Below, piece by piece: positions 55,361 to 64,000 of a DNA stretch of 64,000 bases. The stretch covers positions 43,235-107,234 of the forward strand of contig NZ_LYVO01000013.1 of assembly GCF_001984055.1 (NCBI RefSeq), in the 5' to 3' direction. Position 1 is the stretch's first letter, and every line of letters starts with the position of its first letter. A program made the position numbers and the translations under genes. The stretch comes from Variovorax sp. KK3 (GTDB taxonomy: Bacteria > Pseudomonadota > Gammaproteobacteria > Burkholderiales > Burkholderiaceae_C). Under the pieces are notes generated by a model, which was given only the letters and a program-made list of their open reading frames with translations, made no database searches and had not been told where the DNA came from.

Positions 55361-56571
55361 CACGCGGGCTGCGCGATTTCGAAGACCTGGCGCAGGTAGG
55401 CGAGGTAGCGCTCGTCGTCGCACATGTTCTTGGCCGGCGTGTCGGACAGCTTGGCGACCGGTTGGTCGTTGCACCGCACCATCTTGATCACGATCTGCAG
55501 CGGCTCGTAGCCCAGGTCGTTGGTGAGGTTGGTGCCGATGCCGAAGGCCAGCTGGCAGCGTCCGCGGAACTGGAGGTAGAGCTCGATCGTTCGTGGCACC
55601 GTCAGGCTGTCGCTGAAGATCAGCGTCTTGGTCTGGGGGTCGACGCGGTTGGCGGCGTAATGGGCCAGCATGCGCTCGCCCCATTGAAACGGGTCGCCGC
55701 TGTCGTGGCGGGCGCCGTCGAAGAGCTTGCAGAAATAGAGATCGAAATCGCGCAGGAAGGCGCTCATGCCATAGACGTCGGACAGCGCGATGCCCAGGTC
55801 GCCGCGGTACTCGCGCGCCCACGATTCGAAGCCGAAGATCTGGCTGTCGCGAAGTCGCGGGCCCAGCGCCTGGCAGGCCTGCAGGTATTCATGCGCCATG
55901 GTGCCCAACGGGATCAGGCCGAGCTTCATCGCATAGAGCACGTTGCTGGTGCCGGCCAGCTGCGGCGGCTTGTCGACCGCGCGCTGCGGCGGCGACGTCA
56001 CCGGCCCCAGGCGTGTGGCGAGCGTGCGCAGCACTTCCTCGTGCCAGTCCTTGGAGAAGCGGCGGCGGGTGCCGTAGTCGGCGATCTTCAGCTCTCGCAA
56101 ACCATCGGCCTGCAACTGGCCCACCTTGGCCTCGAGGCGCTTGCGTCCTTCGGCGAGGTCGGGCCGCTTCTGGGTATTGCGGAAGTAGACCTCGTTGACG
56201 ATGGCCAGCACCGGGATCTCGAACAGGATGGTGTGCAGCCAGGGGCCTTCGATGCGGATGTCGAGCTCGCCATTGGGCAGCGGCGTGATGTCGATGTACT
56301 TCTCGTTGAGCCGGAACAGCCCGAGGAAGTCGACGAAGTCGCTCTTGATGAAACGCATCGAGCGCAGATAGCTCAGCTCGGCGTCCTTGAACTGCAGCGA
56401 GCAGAGGTGGCGCACCTCCTCGCGGATCTGCGCGGCGAACTGCGCGAGGTCGATGCCGCCGTTACGGCACTTGAACCGGTACTCCACGCGCGCCCCCGGA
56501 AAGTGATGCAGCACCACCTGCATCATCGTGAACTTGTAGAGGTCGGTGTCGAGCAGGCTGTGAATGATCAT
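55360..56571 (-). CDS. pncB: nicotinate phosphoribosyltransferase
   Basis: A 403-residue enzyme making nicotinate mononucleotide in NAD salvage. [20 protein letters not shown] at the start, [39 protein letters not shown] (with the phosphorylatable His) and [10 protein letters not shown] all match. The end [18 protein letters not shown] is typical. First gene of a minus-strand run. Confidence 0.96.
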   Translation of the reverse strand: MIIHSLLDTDLYKFTMMQVVLHHFPGARVEYRFKCRNGGIDLAQFAAQIREEVRHLCSLQFKDAELSYLRSMRFIKSDFVDFLGLFRLNEKYIDITPLPNGELDIRIEGPWLHTILFEIPVLAIVNEVYFRNTQKRPDLAEGRKRLEAKVGQLQADGLRELKIADYGTRRRFSKDWHEEVLRTLATRLGPVTSPPQRAVDKPPQLAGTSNVLYAMKLGLIPLGTMAHEYLQACQALGPRLRDSQIFGFESWAREYRGDLGIALSDVYGMSAFLRDFDLYFCKLFDGARHDSGDPFQWGERMLAHYAANRVDPQTKTLIFSDSLTVPRTIELYLQFRGRCQLAFGIGTNLTNDLGYEPLQIVIKMVRCNDQPVAKLSDTPAKNMCDDERYLAYLRQVFEIAQPA

Positions 56572-56766
56572 GATGGAGCGGCGCGCGAGCGAGATTGTCC
56601 GGGTTCTGCGTGCGCTCGATTATCACGGGGTGCGTCGGCGTGTGCCTACGGTCCATTCCCTGGGCGTCCTACCGGTCTTCCGATGTAGCAAAGCCAGAGT
56701 GTCCTCACGTCGTTTCATAAGGACGAAGCGGCGACAAATCCATCATCTGACAAGGAGATCGGTCCC

Positions 56767-57000
56767 ATGAACAAGGACACCATCGAAGGCAACTGGAAGC
56801 AGCTCAAGGGCAAGGTCAAGGAGCAATGGGGCAAGCTGACCGACGACGACTTCGACGTCATCGCCGGCAAGCGCGATCAACTGCTCGGCCGCATCCAGGA
56901 GCGCCATGGCATCAGCCGCGACGAAGCCGAAAAGCAGGTCACGGATTGGGAATCACGCGATGGCCGCACGCCGGCAGCGCTGTGGATGGAAAAGTACTGA
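56767..57000 (+). CDS. CsbD family stress protein
   Basis: A 77-residue hydrophilic helical protein, MNKDTIEGNWKQLKGKVKEQWGKL, the CsbD/YjbJ signature. Abundant general-stress proteins of unknown action. The 195 bp upstream carry no other gene; the ribosome site is AAGGAG. Probably stress-induced, perhaps by RpoS, though I see no clear promoter. Followed 33 nt later by a secreted protein. Confidence 0.92.
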   Translation: MNKDTIEGNWKQLKGKVKEQWGKLTDDDFDVIAGKRDQLLGRIQERHGISRDEAEKQVTDWESRDGRTPAALWMEKY

Positions 57001-57033
57001 ATCACTACAACTCAAAACCAAAGGACACTCATC

Positions 57034-57441
57034 ATGAAAAAACATCTGCTCATGCTCGCCCTGGCGTCGACCTGCTTCGTTGCCACTCACGCGAGCGCTA
57101 TGACCAGCGCCGAGCACAAGGCCGCGAAGGACAAGATCGAGGCCGACTACAAGATGGACAAGGCGAAATGCGATCCGATGAAGGACAACGCCAAGGACAT
57201 CTGCGAGAAGGAAGCCAAGGGCAAGGAAAACGTCGCCAAGGCCCAACTCGAACAGACGTACAAGCCTAGCGACAGCAATGCTCGCAAGGTCGAAGAGCAA
57301 AAGGTAAAGGCCACTTATGACGTCGCCAAGGAACGCTGCGACGACCAGAAGGGTGATGCCAAGAGTGCTTGCGAGAAGCAAGCCAAGGCGGACGAGAGCA
57401 AGGGCATGGCCGATGTGAAGGCCATGTACGCGAAGAAGTAA
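57034..57441 (+). CDS. secreted Cys-paired, internally duplicated protein
   Basis: A 135-residue protein with a signal peptide cleaved after ASA22. The mature part is Lys/Ala/Asp-rich and helical and consists of two copies of a ~45-residue unit (about 34-77 and 90-133). Each has a Cys-x10-Cys pair (C46/C57, C102/C113; CDPMKDNAKDIC and CDDQKGDAKSAC) with a 56-residue offset. Disulfide-closed helical hairpins in the periplasm are likely. I know no named family. Transcribed after the CsbD gene, so possibly a stress protein. Confidence 0.75.
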   Translation: MKKHLLMLALASTCFVATHASAMTSAEHKAAKDKIEADYKMDKAKCDPMKDNAKDICEKEAKGKENVAKAQLEQTYKPSDSNARKVEEQKVKATYDVAKERCDDQKGDAKSACEKQAKADESKGMADVKAMYAKK

Positions 57442-57476
57442 TGCGGCTTGGGGTTCGCCCCTCGACGTGAATTGAC

Positions 57477-57502
57477 AAAGGCGCCCGCGGGCGCCTTTTT
57501 CA
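57477..57502. terminator. bidirectional terminator
   Basis: AAAGGCGCCC and GGGCGCCTTT form a near-continuous palindrome followed by T residues; its right end adjoins the converging thioesterase stop. Confidence 0.8.
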
Positions 57503-57949
57503 CGTGTGAGACACGTGGCGCAGGTCGGCTACGACGCCCTGCAGCGCCGCCGGCAGCTTGACCGGCCGCTGGTTTGTCCGGTCGACATAGACGTGGACGA
57601 AGTGCCCCTGCGCTGCGGCGGATTCGGCCCCCTCGGCGAACAACCCGATCTCGTAGCGCACGCTGGAGCTGCCGGCGTGCGCCACCCGGATGCCCGCCTC
57701 CACCGTTTGAGGAAAGGCCAGAGGCGCGAAGTAGTTGCACTGCGTTTCGACCACGAAGCCGATGGTGTCGCCGCCGTGGATGTCGAGCGCGCCGCGCTCG
57801 ATGAGCAGCGCGTTGACCGCGGTGTCGAACCAGCTGTAATAGACGACGTTGTTGACGTGGCCGTACAAGTCGTTGTCGGCCCAACGGGTCGGGATGCTGC
57901 GGAAGACGCGAAAGGCGCTGCGGAGGTGCGGGGTGGGTTTGGTGCTCAT
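57500..57949 (-). CDS. acyl-CoA thioesterase (4HBT hot-dog fold)
   Basis: A 149-residue hot-dog thioesterase. [25 protein letters not shown] contains the catalytic aspartate and helix of 4-hydroxybenzoyl-CoA thioesterase-like proteins. Cleaves an acyl-CoA; substrate unknown. The ATG overlaps the stop of the deacetylase gene (ATGA). Confidence 0.88.
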   Translation of the reverse strand: MSTKPTPHLRSAFRVFRSIPTRWADNDLYGHVNNVVYYSWFDTAVNALLIERGALDIHGGDTIGFVVETQCNYFAPLAFPQTVEAGIRVAHAGSSSVRYEIGLFAEGAESAAAQGHFVHVYVDRTNQRPVKLPAALQGVVADLRHVSHT

Positions 57950-58887
57950 GTGATCGTCCGGGCGGCGGCATTCTGCCACCGCTTCCAATACTCGAATGCC
58001 ACGCGAAAAGTACCCAGTTGCACCTGCACAGTTTCGGAGATGTCGCTGGCATAACCACCCGCCATCGCGAACGCGAGCGGAAGACGGCGCTGCCAGGCGA
58101 AGTCGAAGACGCGGCGGTCGCGGGCTTCCAAGCCATCGAAGCTCAGCTTGAGGCGCCCCAACCTGTCGCGCTCGAATGGGTCTGCGCCTGCAAGATAGAT
58201 CACCAGGCCCGGCGAGAAGCGCCTGTCGAGTTCGTCCAGAGCATGTTCGAGCGCGGCCAGGTAATCGGCATCGCCGCAGCCGTCGGGCAGTTCGACGTCG
58301 AGATCGCTGGTCTCCTTGCGGAACGGAAAGTTCTTCTGCCCGTGGATCGACAGCGTGAACACACTGACATCTCGCTGAAAGATGCTGGCGGTACCGTTGC
58401 CCTGGTGCACGTCGAGGTCGATCACCGCCACCTGCAGCGGGATGCGACCGAGCCGGCCATGCTCCGCCTGCATCAGCCGCGCCGCCACGGCAGCATCGTT
58501 GAACACGCAAAAGCCCCCGCCCTTGTCGGCGCTGGCATGGTGGGTGCCGCCGGCCATGTTGGCAGACACGCCCTCCGACATGGCAGCGCGACAGGCGGCG
58601 ATGGTCGCACCCGTCGAGCGGCGCGAGCGCTCGACCATGGCTTCGCTCCAGGGAAAGCCGATCTCCCGCATCGCGCGCGCATCGATGCTGCCGTCGCTCA
58701 CGGCCGCGATCCATGCGGGTGAATGCGCCAGGGCGAGTTCGCCATCGCTGGCGCGGGGTGCTTCGTACACCCGGATGTCGGGCAGTCGCTGCTCCAGTCG
58801 CTCGCGCAGCATGGCGTAGCGCTCCATCGGAAAACGGTGACCTGGCGGCAGGGGCAGAACGAAATGGCCCGAATAAAACGCACGCAT
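57946..58887 (-). CDS. histone deacetylase family protein
   Basis: A 313-residue zinc-dependent amidohydrolase of the arginase/deacetylase fold. [20 protein letters not shown] (the HH pair), [12 protein letters not shown] and [12 protein letters not shown] supply the zinc ligands. Bacterial members deacetylate polyamines, acetoin-related or other small substrates, or protein lysines. I take the ATG at MRAFYSGHF; another lies three codons upstream. Overlaps the thioesterase gene. Confidence 0.88.
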   Translation of the reverse strand: MRAFYSGHFVLPLPPGHRFPMERYAMLRERLEQRLPDIRVYEAPRASDGELALAHSPAWIAAVSDGSIDARAMREIGFPWSEAMVERSRRSTGATIAACRAAMSEGVSANMAGGTHHASADKGGGFCVFNDAAVAARLMQAEHGRLGRIPLQVAVIDLDVHQGNGTASIFQRDVSVFTLSIHGQKNFPFRKETSDLDVELPDGCGDADYLAALEHALDELDRRFSPGLVIYLAGADPFERDRLGRLKLSFDGLEARDRRVFDFAWQRRLPLAFAMAGGYASDISETVQVQLGTFRVAFEYWKRWQNAAARTIT

Positions 58888-58930
58888 AAGCAACATTCTC
58901 GGGGCCGTTTTAGGCCTGCGTTTCTAAATT

Positions 58931-58951
58931 GCTGCAGAGCAACAAAAATGA
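58931..58951. repeat. candidate PhaR operator 1
   Basis: First copy of a 21-bp imperfect direct repeat (17 of 21 identical to the copy at 58991). It overlaps the palindrome TTGCTGCAGAGCAA (58929-58942), of the TGC/GCA-rich kind bound by PhaR upstream of phasin genes. Lies just before the -35. Confidence 0.5.
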
Positions 58952-58952
58952 C

Positions 58953-58981
58953 TTGGAGAGTGCCATGAGCCTCCCTATACT
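58953..58981 (+). promoter_or_regulatory. phaP promoter
   Basis: TTGGAG (58953-58958), 17 bp, TATACT (58976-58981). It is flanked by the two repeat copies; the predicted start of transcription is near 58988. Confidence 0.6.
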
Positions 58982-58990
58982 TCGACCCAT

Positions 58991-59011
58991 GCTGCGCCGC
59001 AACAAAAGTGA
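58991..59011. repeat. candidate PhaR operator 2
   Basis: Second copy of the repeat, beginning GCTGCGCCGCAACAAAAG, 60 bp after the first and over the expected transcription start. Confidence 0.5.
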
Positions 59012-59065
59012 AGAGGAGCAGCTCAACGTGAATCAATCCCCCTCATTTCAAACTGGAGCTTCCAC

Positions 59066-59626
59066 ATGGCACTGACCGCTGACCAAATCATCGCTTCCCA
59101 CAAGGCTAACGTCGAAACGCTATTCGGCCTCACCACCAAGGCCTTCGAAGGCGTCGAGAAGCTGGTCGAGCTGAACGTGACGGCCTCCAAGGCTGCCCTG
59201 ACCGAAGCCGCCGGCACCGCCCAAGCCCTGCTGAGCGTCAAGGACGCGCAAGAACTGCTGGCTCTGCAAGCCGGCCTGTTCCAACCCCTGGCCGAGAAGA
59301 CCGCTGCCTACAGCCGTCACCTCTACGAAATCGCCCAAGGCACGGGCACCGAGTTCACCAAGGCTTTCGAAGTCAAGGCCGCTGAAGCCCAGCAAGCCTT
59401 CGTCGGCCTGGTCGACAGCGCTGCCAAGAACGCACCCGCCGGCTCGGAAACCGCTGTCGCCGTGATGAAGAGCGCCGTGGCTGCCGCCAACAACGCTTTC
59501 GAATCGGTCCAGAAGGCCGTCAAGCAAGCTAGCGACGTTGCCGAAGCCAACTTCCAAGCCGTTTCGACCACGGCCGTGAACGCTGCCAAGAGCACCGCTC
59601 AAACCGCTGCCCGCAAGCGCGCTTAA
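59066..59626 (+). CDS. phaP: phasin family protein
   Basis: A 186-residue phasin (TIGR01841-like), a helical coat protein of polyhydroxyalkanoate granules. [20 protein letters not shown] and the Ala-rich helices through [13 protein letters not shown] are typical. TGGAGC precedes the ATG. Expression is normally derepressed when PhaR leaves DNA for the growing granule; the two repeats at its promoter fit that. No polymerase gene is in the window. Confidence 0.94.
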   Translation: MALTADQIIASHKANVETLFGLTTKAFEGVEKLVELNVTASKAALTEAAGTAQALLSVKDAQELLALQAGLFQPLAEKTAAYSRHLYEIAQGTGTEFTKAFEVKAAEAQQAFVGLVDSAAKNAPAGSETAVAVMKSAVAAANNAFESVQKAVKQASDVAEANFQAVSTTAVNAAKSTAQTAARKRA

Positions 59627-59691
59627 TCATCACAAGCCCGCCTCGCGCGGGCAACGATTGTCTCCTTGGGTCCTTCGGGATCCAATTCAGG

Positions 59692-59720
59692 GCCCTGTCT
59701 TCGGACGGGGCTTTTTTTTT
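59692..59720 (+). terminator. terminator after phaP
   Basis: GCCCTGTC-TTCG-GACGGGGC (one T-G pair) then nine T residues. A smaller hairpin without T tract stands at 59636-59652. Confidence 0.88.
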
Positions 59721-59772
59721 GCGCTCTATGATCGCCGGACCAATGGATTCGATTCATCGAGGAGCAAAGCAC

Positions 59773-60531
59773 ATGCAGATAGACGGCAATGTTTTCATCG
59801 TCACCGGGGGCGCTTCGGGCCTGGGCGAAGGCACGGCGCGCATGCTGGCCGCCAACGGCGGCAAGGTGGTGATCGCCGATATGCAGGCGGACAAGGGCGA
59901 GGCGGTCGCCAAAGACATCGGCGGCGTCTTCGTCAAATGCGACGTGAGCCAGGAGGCCGACGGCCAAGCCGCCGTCGCTGCGGCTTTGAAACTGGGCAAG
60001 CTGGTCGGCCTGGTCAACTGCGCCGGCGTCGCGCCGGCCGAGAAGACGGTGGGCAAGAATGGGCCGCACGCGCTCGCCGTCTTCAGCAAGACCGTCACCG
60101 TCAACCTGGTCGGCAGCTTCAACATGATTCGCCTGGCGGCCGACGCCATGGCGAAAAACGACCCCGAGGCTACCGGTGAACGCGGCGTGCTGATCTCTAC
60201 CGCCTCCGTCGCGGCCTACGATGGCCAGATCGGCCAGGCCGCCTACAGCGCTTCCAAGGGCGGCGTGGTCGGCATGACGCTCCCGATCGCGCGCGACCTG
60301 GCCCGCAGCGGCATCCGCAACATGACGATCGCGCCCGGCATCTTCGGCACGCCGATGCTGTTCGGCATGCCTCAGGAAGTGCAGGACGCCCTGGCCGCCA
60401 GCGTGCCCTTCCCGTCCCGTCTCGGCACCCCTGATGACTACGCAAAGCTGGCAAAACACATCATCGAGAACGACATGTTGAACGGCGAGGTGATCCGGCT
60501 CGACGGCGCGATTCGCCTCGCGCCGCGCTAG
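59773..60531 (+). CDS. short-chain dehydrogenase (3-hydroxyacyl-CoA dehydrogenase type 2-like)
   Basis: A 252-residue SDR resembling HSD10. Cofactor loop [13 protein letters not shown] near the start, [12 protein letters not shown], catalytic Ser in [15 protein letters not shown] and Tyr/Lys in [12 protein letters not shown]-dependent oxidation of short 3-hydroxyacyl-CoA, or a related alcohol, is probable. GAGGAG stands 10 nt before the ATG. Next to the phasin gene, which hints at hydroxyacyl metabolism. Confidence 0.92.
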   Translation: MQIDGNVFIVTGGASGLGEGTARMLAANGGKVVIADMQADKGEAVAKDIGGVFVKCDVSQEADGQAAVAAALKLGKLVGLVNCAGVAPAEKTVGKNGPHALAVFSKTVTVNLVGSFNMIRLAADAMAKNDPEATGERGVLISTASVAAYDGQIGQAAYSASKGGVVGMTLPIARDLARSGIRNMTIAPGIFGTPMLFGMPQEVQDALAASVPFPSRLGTPDDYAKLAKHIIENDMLNGEVIRLDGAIRLAPR

Positions 60532-60569
60532 TCACATCGCTCACGGGCCGCAGGCCCGAGGCCGCAAGC

Positions 60570-61475
60570 TCATCGGTGGATTTCTGCGTCCTCGACCGCC
60601 GCCATGGAGCCGGTGCGCTCCAGGCGCTCGAACTGCGCGATCACCTGGGCGCCGAACAGCACCAGGGTCGCAGCGATCTCCAGGCTCAGCAGAACGACGA
60701 TCGCGGTGGTGAGCGAGCCGTAGACCACGTTGACCTGTGACAGGGTGGTGAAGTACCAGACCAACACGCGGCGCGTCACCTCCCAAAGCAGCGCGGCCGT
60801 TACCCCGCCCAGCAGCGCATGGCGCAGGCGCAGGCGGCCGACCGGCATGACCAGGTAGAGCGAGGTCAGCATGAAGATCTCGCCGCCCAGGCCCAGCAGG
60901 TACAGCAGTACACCCGAAACGCCCGAGAGCGACCAGCTGTAGCCGAACACCTCCACGCTCTCCTGCCCGATCACCTGCAGCGCGCCCGACACCACGGTGA
61001 CGAGCAGCAGCCCGACGCACAGGCACAGGATGTACAGATAGGGCATCACGGCCGAGACGAGGAAGTGCCGTGAATGATCGGCCCGGCGGTGATGAAAGAT
61101 CACGGCCATGGCGCCCTCGAGCACGGTGAAGGCCAGCGAGCTGAAGAAGATCATCGTCACCAGCAGCACGGGCCCCAGTACATCCCGGTGGTCGAGGAAG
61201 TTCGACAGCTCCGTCACGACGGCGCCCGACTGCCCAGGCAACAGCCAGGCCAGGTAGCGGCCGATGGCGCGCAGCAGCGAGTCCTGATCGATCACGTGCG
61301 ACAGCGCGATCACGCTCACGATCGTGAGCGGCACGATGGACAGCAGCGCGTAGTAGGCCACGGCACCGGCCAGCAACAGCCCCTGGTTGGCCTTGAAGCT
61401 CTTGAGCGTCTCCCAGAAGAAGCGCATGGGATGGCGCAACAGCGGAACGGCGTCGGAAAAGGCTTGGCGGAGCAT
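60570..61475 (-). CDS. YihY/virulence factor BrkB family membrane protein
   Basis: A 301-residue inner-membrane protein with six helices. FKANQGLLLAGAVAYYALLSIVPL and WEVTRRVLVWYFTTLSQVNVVYGSL are family signatures (formerly called RNase BN). Function uncertain. The ATG at MLRQAFSD was chosen; upstream lies the divergent dnaG gene 81 bp away. Confidence 0.92.
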   Translation of the reverse strand: MLRQAFSDAVPLLRHPMRFFWETLKSFKANQGLLLAGAVAYYALLSIVPLTIVSVIALSHVIDQDSLLRAIGRYLAWLLPGQSGAVVTELSNFLDHRDVLGPVLLVTMIFFSSLAFTVLEGAMAVIFHHRRADHSRHFLVSAVMPYLYILCLCVGLLLVTVVSGALQVIGQESVEVFGYSWSLSGVSGVLLYLLGLGGEIFMLTSLYLVMPVGRLRLRHALLGGVTAALLWEVTRRVLVWYFTTLSQVNVVYGSLTTAIVVLLSLEIAATLVLFGAQVIAQFERLERTGSMAAVEDAEIHR

Positions 61476-61556
61476 GCGGCGGAGTGGTTCCGGTGAGTAT
61501 GCCCAAGTGCGGCGCTCGGCGGGCTTGCTTGCGTATGATTTGGCGCTCCCCGCCCC

Positions 61557-63443
61557 ATGACCATCCCCGCTTCTTTCATCCAGGAATTGATCGCCCGCGC
61601 CGACGTGGTCGAGATCGTCGGGCGCTACGTCCAATTGAAGAAGGGCGGCGCCAACTTCATGGGCTTGTGCCCTTTCCATGGCGAGAAGTCGCCTTCTTTC
61701 TCGGTCAGCCCGACCAAACAGTTTTATCACTGCTTCGGCTGCGGGGCGCACGGCAACGCCATCGGCTTTCTGATGGAGCATGCCGGCATGGGCTTCGTCG
61801 AAGCAGTGCACGACCTGGCCGGCCAGTACGGCCTGCAGGTGCCCGAGGACGACGCCTCGCCGGAAGAGCGGGCCCGCGCCGCCGGGCAGCGGCAGAAGCA
61901 GGCCACGCTGTCGGAGGTGCTCGAGAAGGCGGGCGAGGCCTATCGCAAGCAGTTGCGGCAGTCCAAGACGGCGGTCGACTACCTCAAGGGCCGCGGACTG
62001 TCGGGCGAGATCGCCCGCCGCTTCGGCATCGGCTATGCGCCTCCGGGCTGGCGCACGCTGGCCAGCGTGTTCCCCGAATATGACGATCCGTTGCTGGCCG
62101 AGAGCGGCCTTGTGATTGCCGGCGAAACCGAGGAGAACGGCGAAGGCAAACGCTACGACCGCTTCCGCGACCGGGTCATGTTCCCGATCCGCAACGTCAA
62201 GGGCGAATGCATCGGCTTCGGCGGGCGGGTGCTCGGCGACGAGAAGCCCAAGTACCTGAACTCGCCCGAGACCCCGGTCTTCAGCAAGGGCCGCGAGCTG
62301 TACGGCCTGTACGAGGCCCGCGCTGCCTTTCGCGAACGCGGCTACGCGCTGGTCACCGAGGGTTACATGGACGTGGTCGCACTGGCGCAGTTGGGTTTCC
62401 CCAACGCCGTCGCCACCCTCGGCACGGCCTGCACCACGGAGCACGTGCAGAAGCTTTTCCGGTTCACCGAATCGGTGGTGTTCAGCTTCGACGGCGACGC
62501 CGCCGGACGGCGCGCCGCGCGCAAGGCGCTGGATGGCGCCCTGCCCTATGCCACGGACGTGCGCAGCGTCAAGTTCCTGTTCCTACCGGCGGAACACGAT
62601 CCCGACAGCTTCATCCGCGAGTTCGGCGCCGAAGCCTTCGCGCGTTTCGTCGGCGAGGCCACGCCGCTGAGCCGATTCATGATCGAGGCCGCGCGCGAGG
62701 GCTGCGACCTGGGCTCGGCCGAAGGCCGCGCCCACATGGCCAGCAACGCCCGGCCGCTGTGGACGGCGATGCCGGAGGGCGCGCTCAAGAAGCAACTGCT
62801 CAGCGAATTCGCCGAGATGGTCCAGTTGAGCGGCCCCGAGCTGGCCGAACTCTGGCAGCCGTCCGCCGGCGCCCGGCCGTCCGGCCCTGGGCCGCGCGAG
62901 CGTCGGGATGGAGGCGCCCGCGCACAGGAAGGCCGCGCCTTCCCCGCACGCGGCGGTGCCCGGCGCCCACCGGCGGCACGCGGCCGCAGCCTTCCGCCTG
63001 GCAGGGCCGACGTGGCCGCGCGCCTGCTGCTGTCGAACATGGCCGAATGGGAGGCGCTGTCGCACGAGCTGCACGCGCTTCTGTGCGAGCTGCCAGGCGA
63101 ACACGGCCAGCTCTTCGTATGGCTCGACAGCCAGTTCCACGAGCACGGCGTGCTCCCGTGGGCGGCCCTGCGCGAGGGTCTGCGGGGCCAGGACTTCGAG
63201 GCACTGGCGCTACGCGCGATGACCGGCCCGGACGGCGGCCCCATCGCCGACCCGGAAGGCGAAGCCGTGGCCGAGACCGCCCGCGAACTTCGCAGCGTGC
63301 TCGATTTCATGCTGGACGAGCAGCTCAAGGCGCAGCAAAGCGAGGCGATTGCTGCCGTGGGGAGCGATCCGCACGCGCTGGAGCGCTACAAGGCACTGGA
63401 AATTCGTCGCCTCGAATTGCGCGCGCGCCTTCGCCCGCAATGA
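61557..63443 (+). CDS. dnaG: DNA primase
   Basis: A 628-residue primase making RNA primers at the fork. Zinc-binding ligands C38, H41, C59 and C62 (LCPFHGEKSP...HCFGC), TOPRIM motifs VTEGYMDVVAL and FDGDAAGRRA, and a C-terminal helicase-binding domain after a Pro/Arg-rich linker (about 440-485) that ends ARLRPQ. Part of the dnaG-rpoD macromolecular synthesis locus; rpsU is not upstream here. Confidence 0.96.
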   Translation: MTIPASFIQELIARADVVEIVGRYVQLKKGGANFMGLCPFHGEKSPSFSVSPTKQFYHCFGCGAHGNAIGFLMEHAGMGFVEAVHDLAGQYGLQVPEDDASPEERARAAGQRQKQATLSEVLEKAGEAYRKQLRQSKTAVDYLKGRGLSGEIARRFGIGYAPPGWRTLASVFPEYDDPLLAESGLVIAGETEENGEGKRYDRFRDRVMFPIRNVKGECIGFGGRVLGDEKPKYLNSPETPVFSKGRELYGLYEARAAFRERGYALVTEGYMDVVALAQLGFPNAVATLGTACTTEHVQKLFRFTESVVFSFDGDAAGRRAARKALDGALPYATDVRSVKFLFLPAEHDPDSFIREFGAEAFARFVGEATPLSRFMIEAAREGCDLGSAEGRAHMASNARPLWTAMPEGALKKQLLSEFAEMVQLSGPELAELWQPSAGARPSGPGPRERRDGGARAQEGRAFPARGGARRPPAARGRSLPPGRADVAARLLLSNMAEWEALSHELHALLCELPGEHGQLFVWLDSQFHEHGVLPWAALREGLRGQDFEALALRAMTGPDGGPIADPEGEAVAETARELRSVLDFMLDEQLKAQQSEAIAAVGSDPHALERYKALEIRRLELRARLRPQ

Positions 63444-63467
63444 ATTCGAGATGAAATTACCCAAGAA

Positions 63468-63497
63468 ACTTGCTTGAAAAACAAGCAACGCGCTATA
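63468..63497 (+). promoter_or_regulatory. rpoD promoter
   Basis: TTGCTT (63468-63473), 18 bp, TATAAT (63492-63497), 24 nt after the dnaG stop. The -35 lies in a perfect inverted repeat, TTGCTTG-AAAAA-CAAGCAA (63468-63486). Confidence 0.7.
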
Positions 63498-63771
63498 ATT
63501 ATGGGCTTCGTCTTTTTGGCGAAGCTGAGGCAAGTGCGACAGCAGCACCTCCGGGCCGACCCGATGCGCAATGCAGTTTCCGACGAGTCCATGTCGGAAT
63601 ACGGGTCAATATCCGCAAGGACTGCACACCAAATGTTCGCCCGACATCTTGCCTCTTGAAGCGTTCGAGGACTGGCTCCCTGGCCCCTCGTCGCCTGCTT
63701 GTTATGTGCCCCCCGCTTGCGCCGGAGTATTGGCGCTGTGATTCCGTTGGTTCATTTGTTGCAGAGGTCTT
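63498..63771 (+). other. long rpoD leader region
   Basis: About 270 nt between the promoter and the rpoD ATG (the gene-free stretch is 63444-63771). It contains a hairpin (CTTCG...CGAAG near 63504-63524) and no convincing gene; the short open frames in it lack ribosome sites. Confidence 0.4.
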
Positions 63772-64000
63772 ATGCCCAGTTCAAAGAAGCCTGCCGTATC
63801 CACCACCAAGAAGCCGGCAGCAGACAAACCGTTGAAAGCTGCGGCCTTGCCGGCAACTAAGACGAGTGCCGCCGCGTCCAAGGCGACAGCCGCAACGAAA
63901 GTGAAAACCGTGCCCACCAAAACGCCCCCCACCGCCGAAACCAAGAAGACCGCTGCAGCCGCGATCGCCGACGCGCCCGCCACCACCACCCGCAAGGTCG
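63772..64000 (+). CDS. rpoD: RNA polymerase primary sigma factor RpoD, N-terminal part
   Basis: The first 76 codons of what is almost certainly the housekeeping sigma factor, cut by the window edge. MPSSKKPAVSTTKKPAADKP and the following Ala/Lys/Thr-rich stretch form the low-complexity extension typical of Comamonadaceae RpoD, before region 1.1. Identity rests on this pattern and on its place after dnaG. AGAGG stands 10 nt before the ATG. Confidence 0.8.
   Translation, partial: MPSSKKPAVSTTKKPAADKPLKAAALPATKTSAAASKATAATKVKTVPTKTPPTAETKKTAAAAIADAPATTTRKV

Noticed and set aside
51848..55399. A 1183-codon open frame on the plus strand
   Set aside because: It runs antisense through rmuC, the 2-hydroxyacid dehydrogenase and the antiporter, all well supported. 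Its Arg/His/Gly/Ala-rich translation is a GC-bias shadow.
63468..63486. Inverted repeat as the terminator of dnaG
   Set aside because: No T run follows and it overlaps a good promoter, so an operator or chance is more likely.

Overview
The window is about 64 kb of GC-rich, gene-dense chromosome from a betaproteobacterium, most likely of the Comamonadaceae (Variovorax/Acidovorax/Ramlibacter-like). The signs are two orphan Bug-type tripartite tricarboxylate receptors, EarP-type EF-P modification, PriB between rpsF and rpsR, a phasin, a HemP/TonB-ExbB-ExbD block, and an RpoD that begins with a long Ala/Lys/Thr-rich extension. It reads as core chromosome. I see no insertion sequence, prophage, integrase, CRISPR array, rRNA or obvious foreign island.

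Layout. 1-5.7 kb: the start of clpB (leaving the window), then a catabolic-looking cluster (esterase, Bug receptor, ferritin-like diiron protein, divergent LysR, second Bug receptor). 5.7-12.3 kb: a long minus-strand run, aminotransferase-hom-thrC-mobB-moeA-moaD-moaE, joining threonine biosynthesis to molybdenum cofactor assembly with several overlapping genes. 12.4-17.2 kb: Mth938-like protein, a Bcp peroxiredoxin, a PIN-PhoH ATPase and a three-gene GyrI-like/MGMT-like/YafY unit with a candidate operator. 17.2-20.2 kb: dnaB and the rpsF-priB-rpsR-rplI operon. 20.3-24.5 kb: an unknown protein, then divergent ppsA and ppsR.

24.5-30.8 kb is an oxidative-stress and iron block. ahpC-ahpF faces bfr across a near-consensus OxyR site. 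It is followed by bfd (promoter with a Fur-like palindrome), a 24-codon membrane microprotein, tonB-exbB-exbD, and hemP behind a strong Fur box. The genes make sense together: peroxide removal, iron storage and release, and energised iron or heme uptake.

30.9-36.7 kb: a BI-1 family membrane protein, then rlmD-rpoS-nlpD-pcm-surE on the minus strand, the usual stationary-phase neighbourhood. 36.8-41 kb: quinone oxidoreductase, an H-NS-like protein, and hupB-tRNA-Val-ppiD-tRNA-His. 41-45 kb: a D-malate/tartrate-type dehydrogenase with a haloacetate-dehalogenase-like hydrolase and a divergent LysR regulator, then a DMT permease overlapping pgsA. 45.6-50.4 kb: uvrC, the earP-efp pair and a LOG-family protein. 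50.4-56.6 kb: MFS permease-rmuC, then pncB, a NhaD-like antiporter and a 2-hydroxyacid dehydrogenase. 56.7-60.5 kb: CsbD, a duplicated Cys-containing secreted protein, a thioesterase/deacetylase pair, phasin with candidate PhaR operators, and a short-chain dehydrogenase. 60.5-64 kb: a YihY-family protein, dnaG and the start of rpoD with its own promoter.

No wholly new multi-gene system stands out. The observations most worth following are the 24-residue membrane ORF between bfd and tonB, the dehalogenase-like hydrolase with a complete set of fluoroacetate-dehalogenase residues, the GyrI/MGMT-like/YafY unit, the Cys-duplicated secreted protein next to CsbD, the phasin promoter repeats and the bacterioferritin lacking one ferroxidase glutamate.
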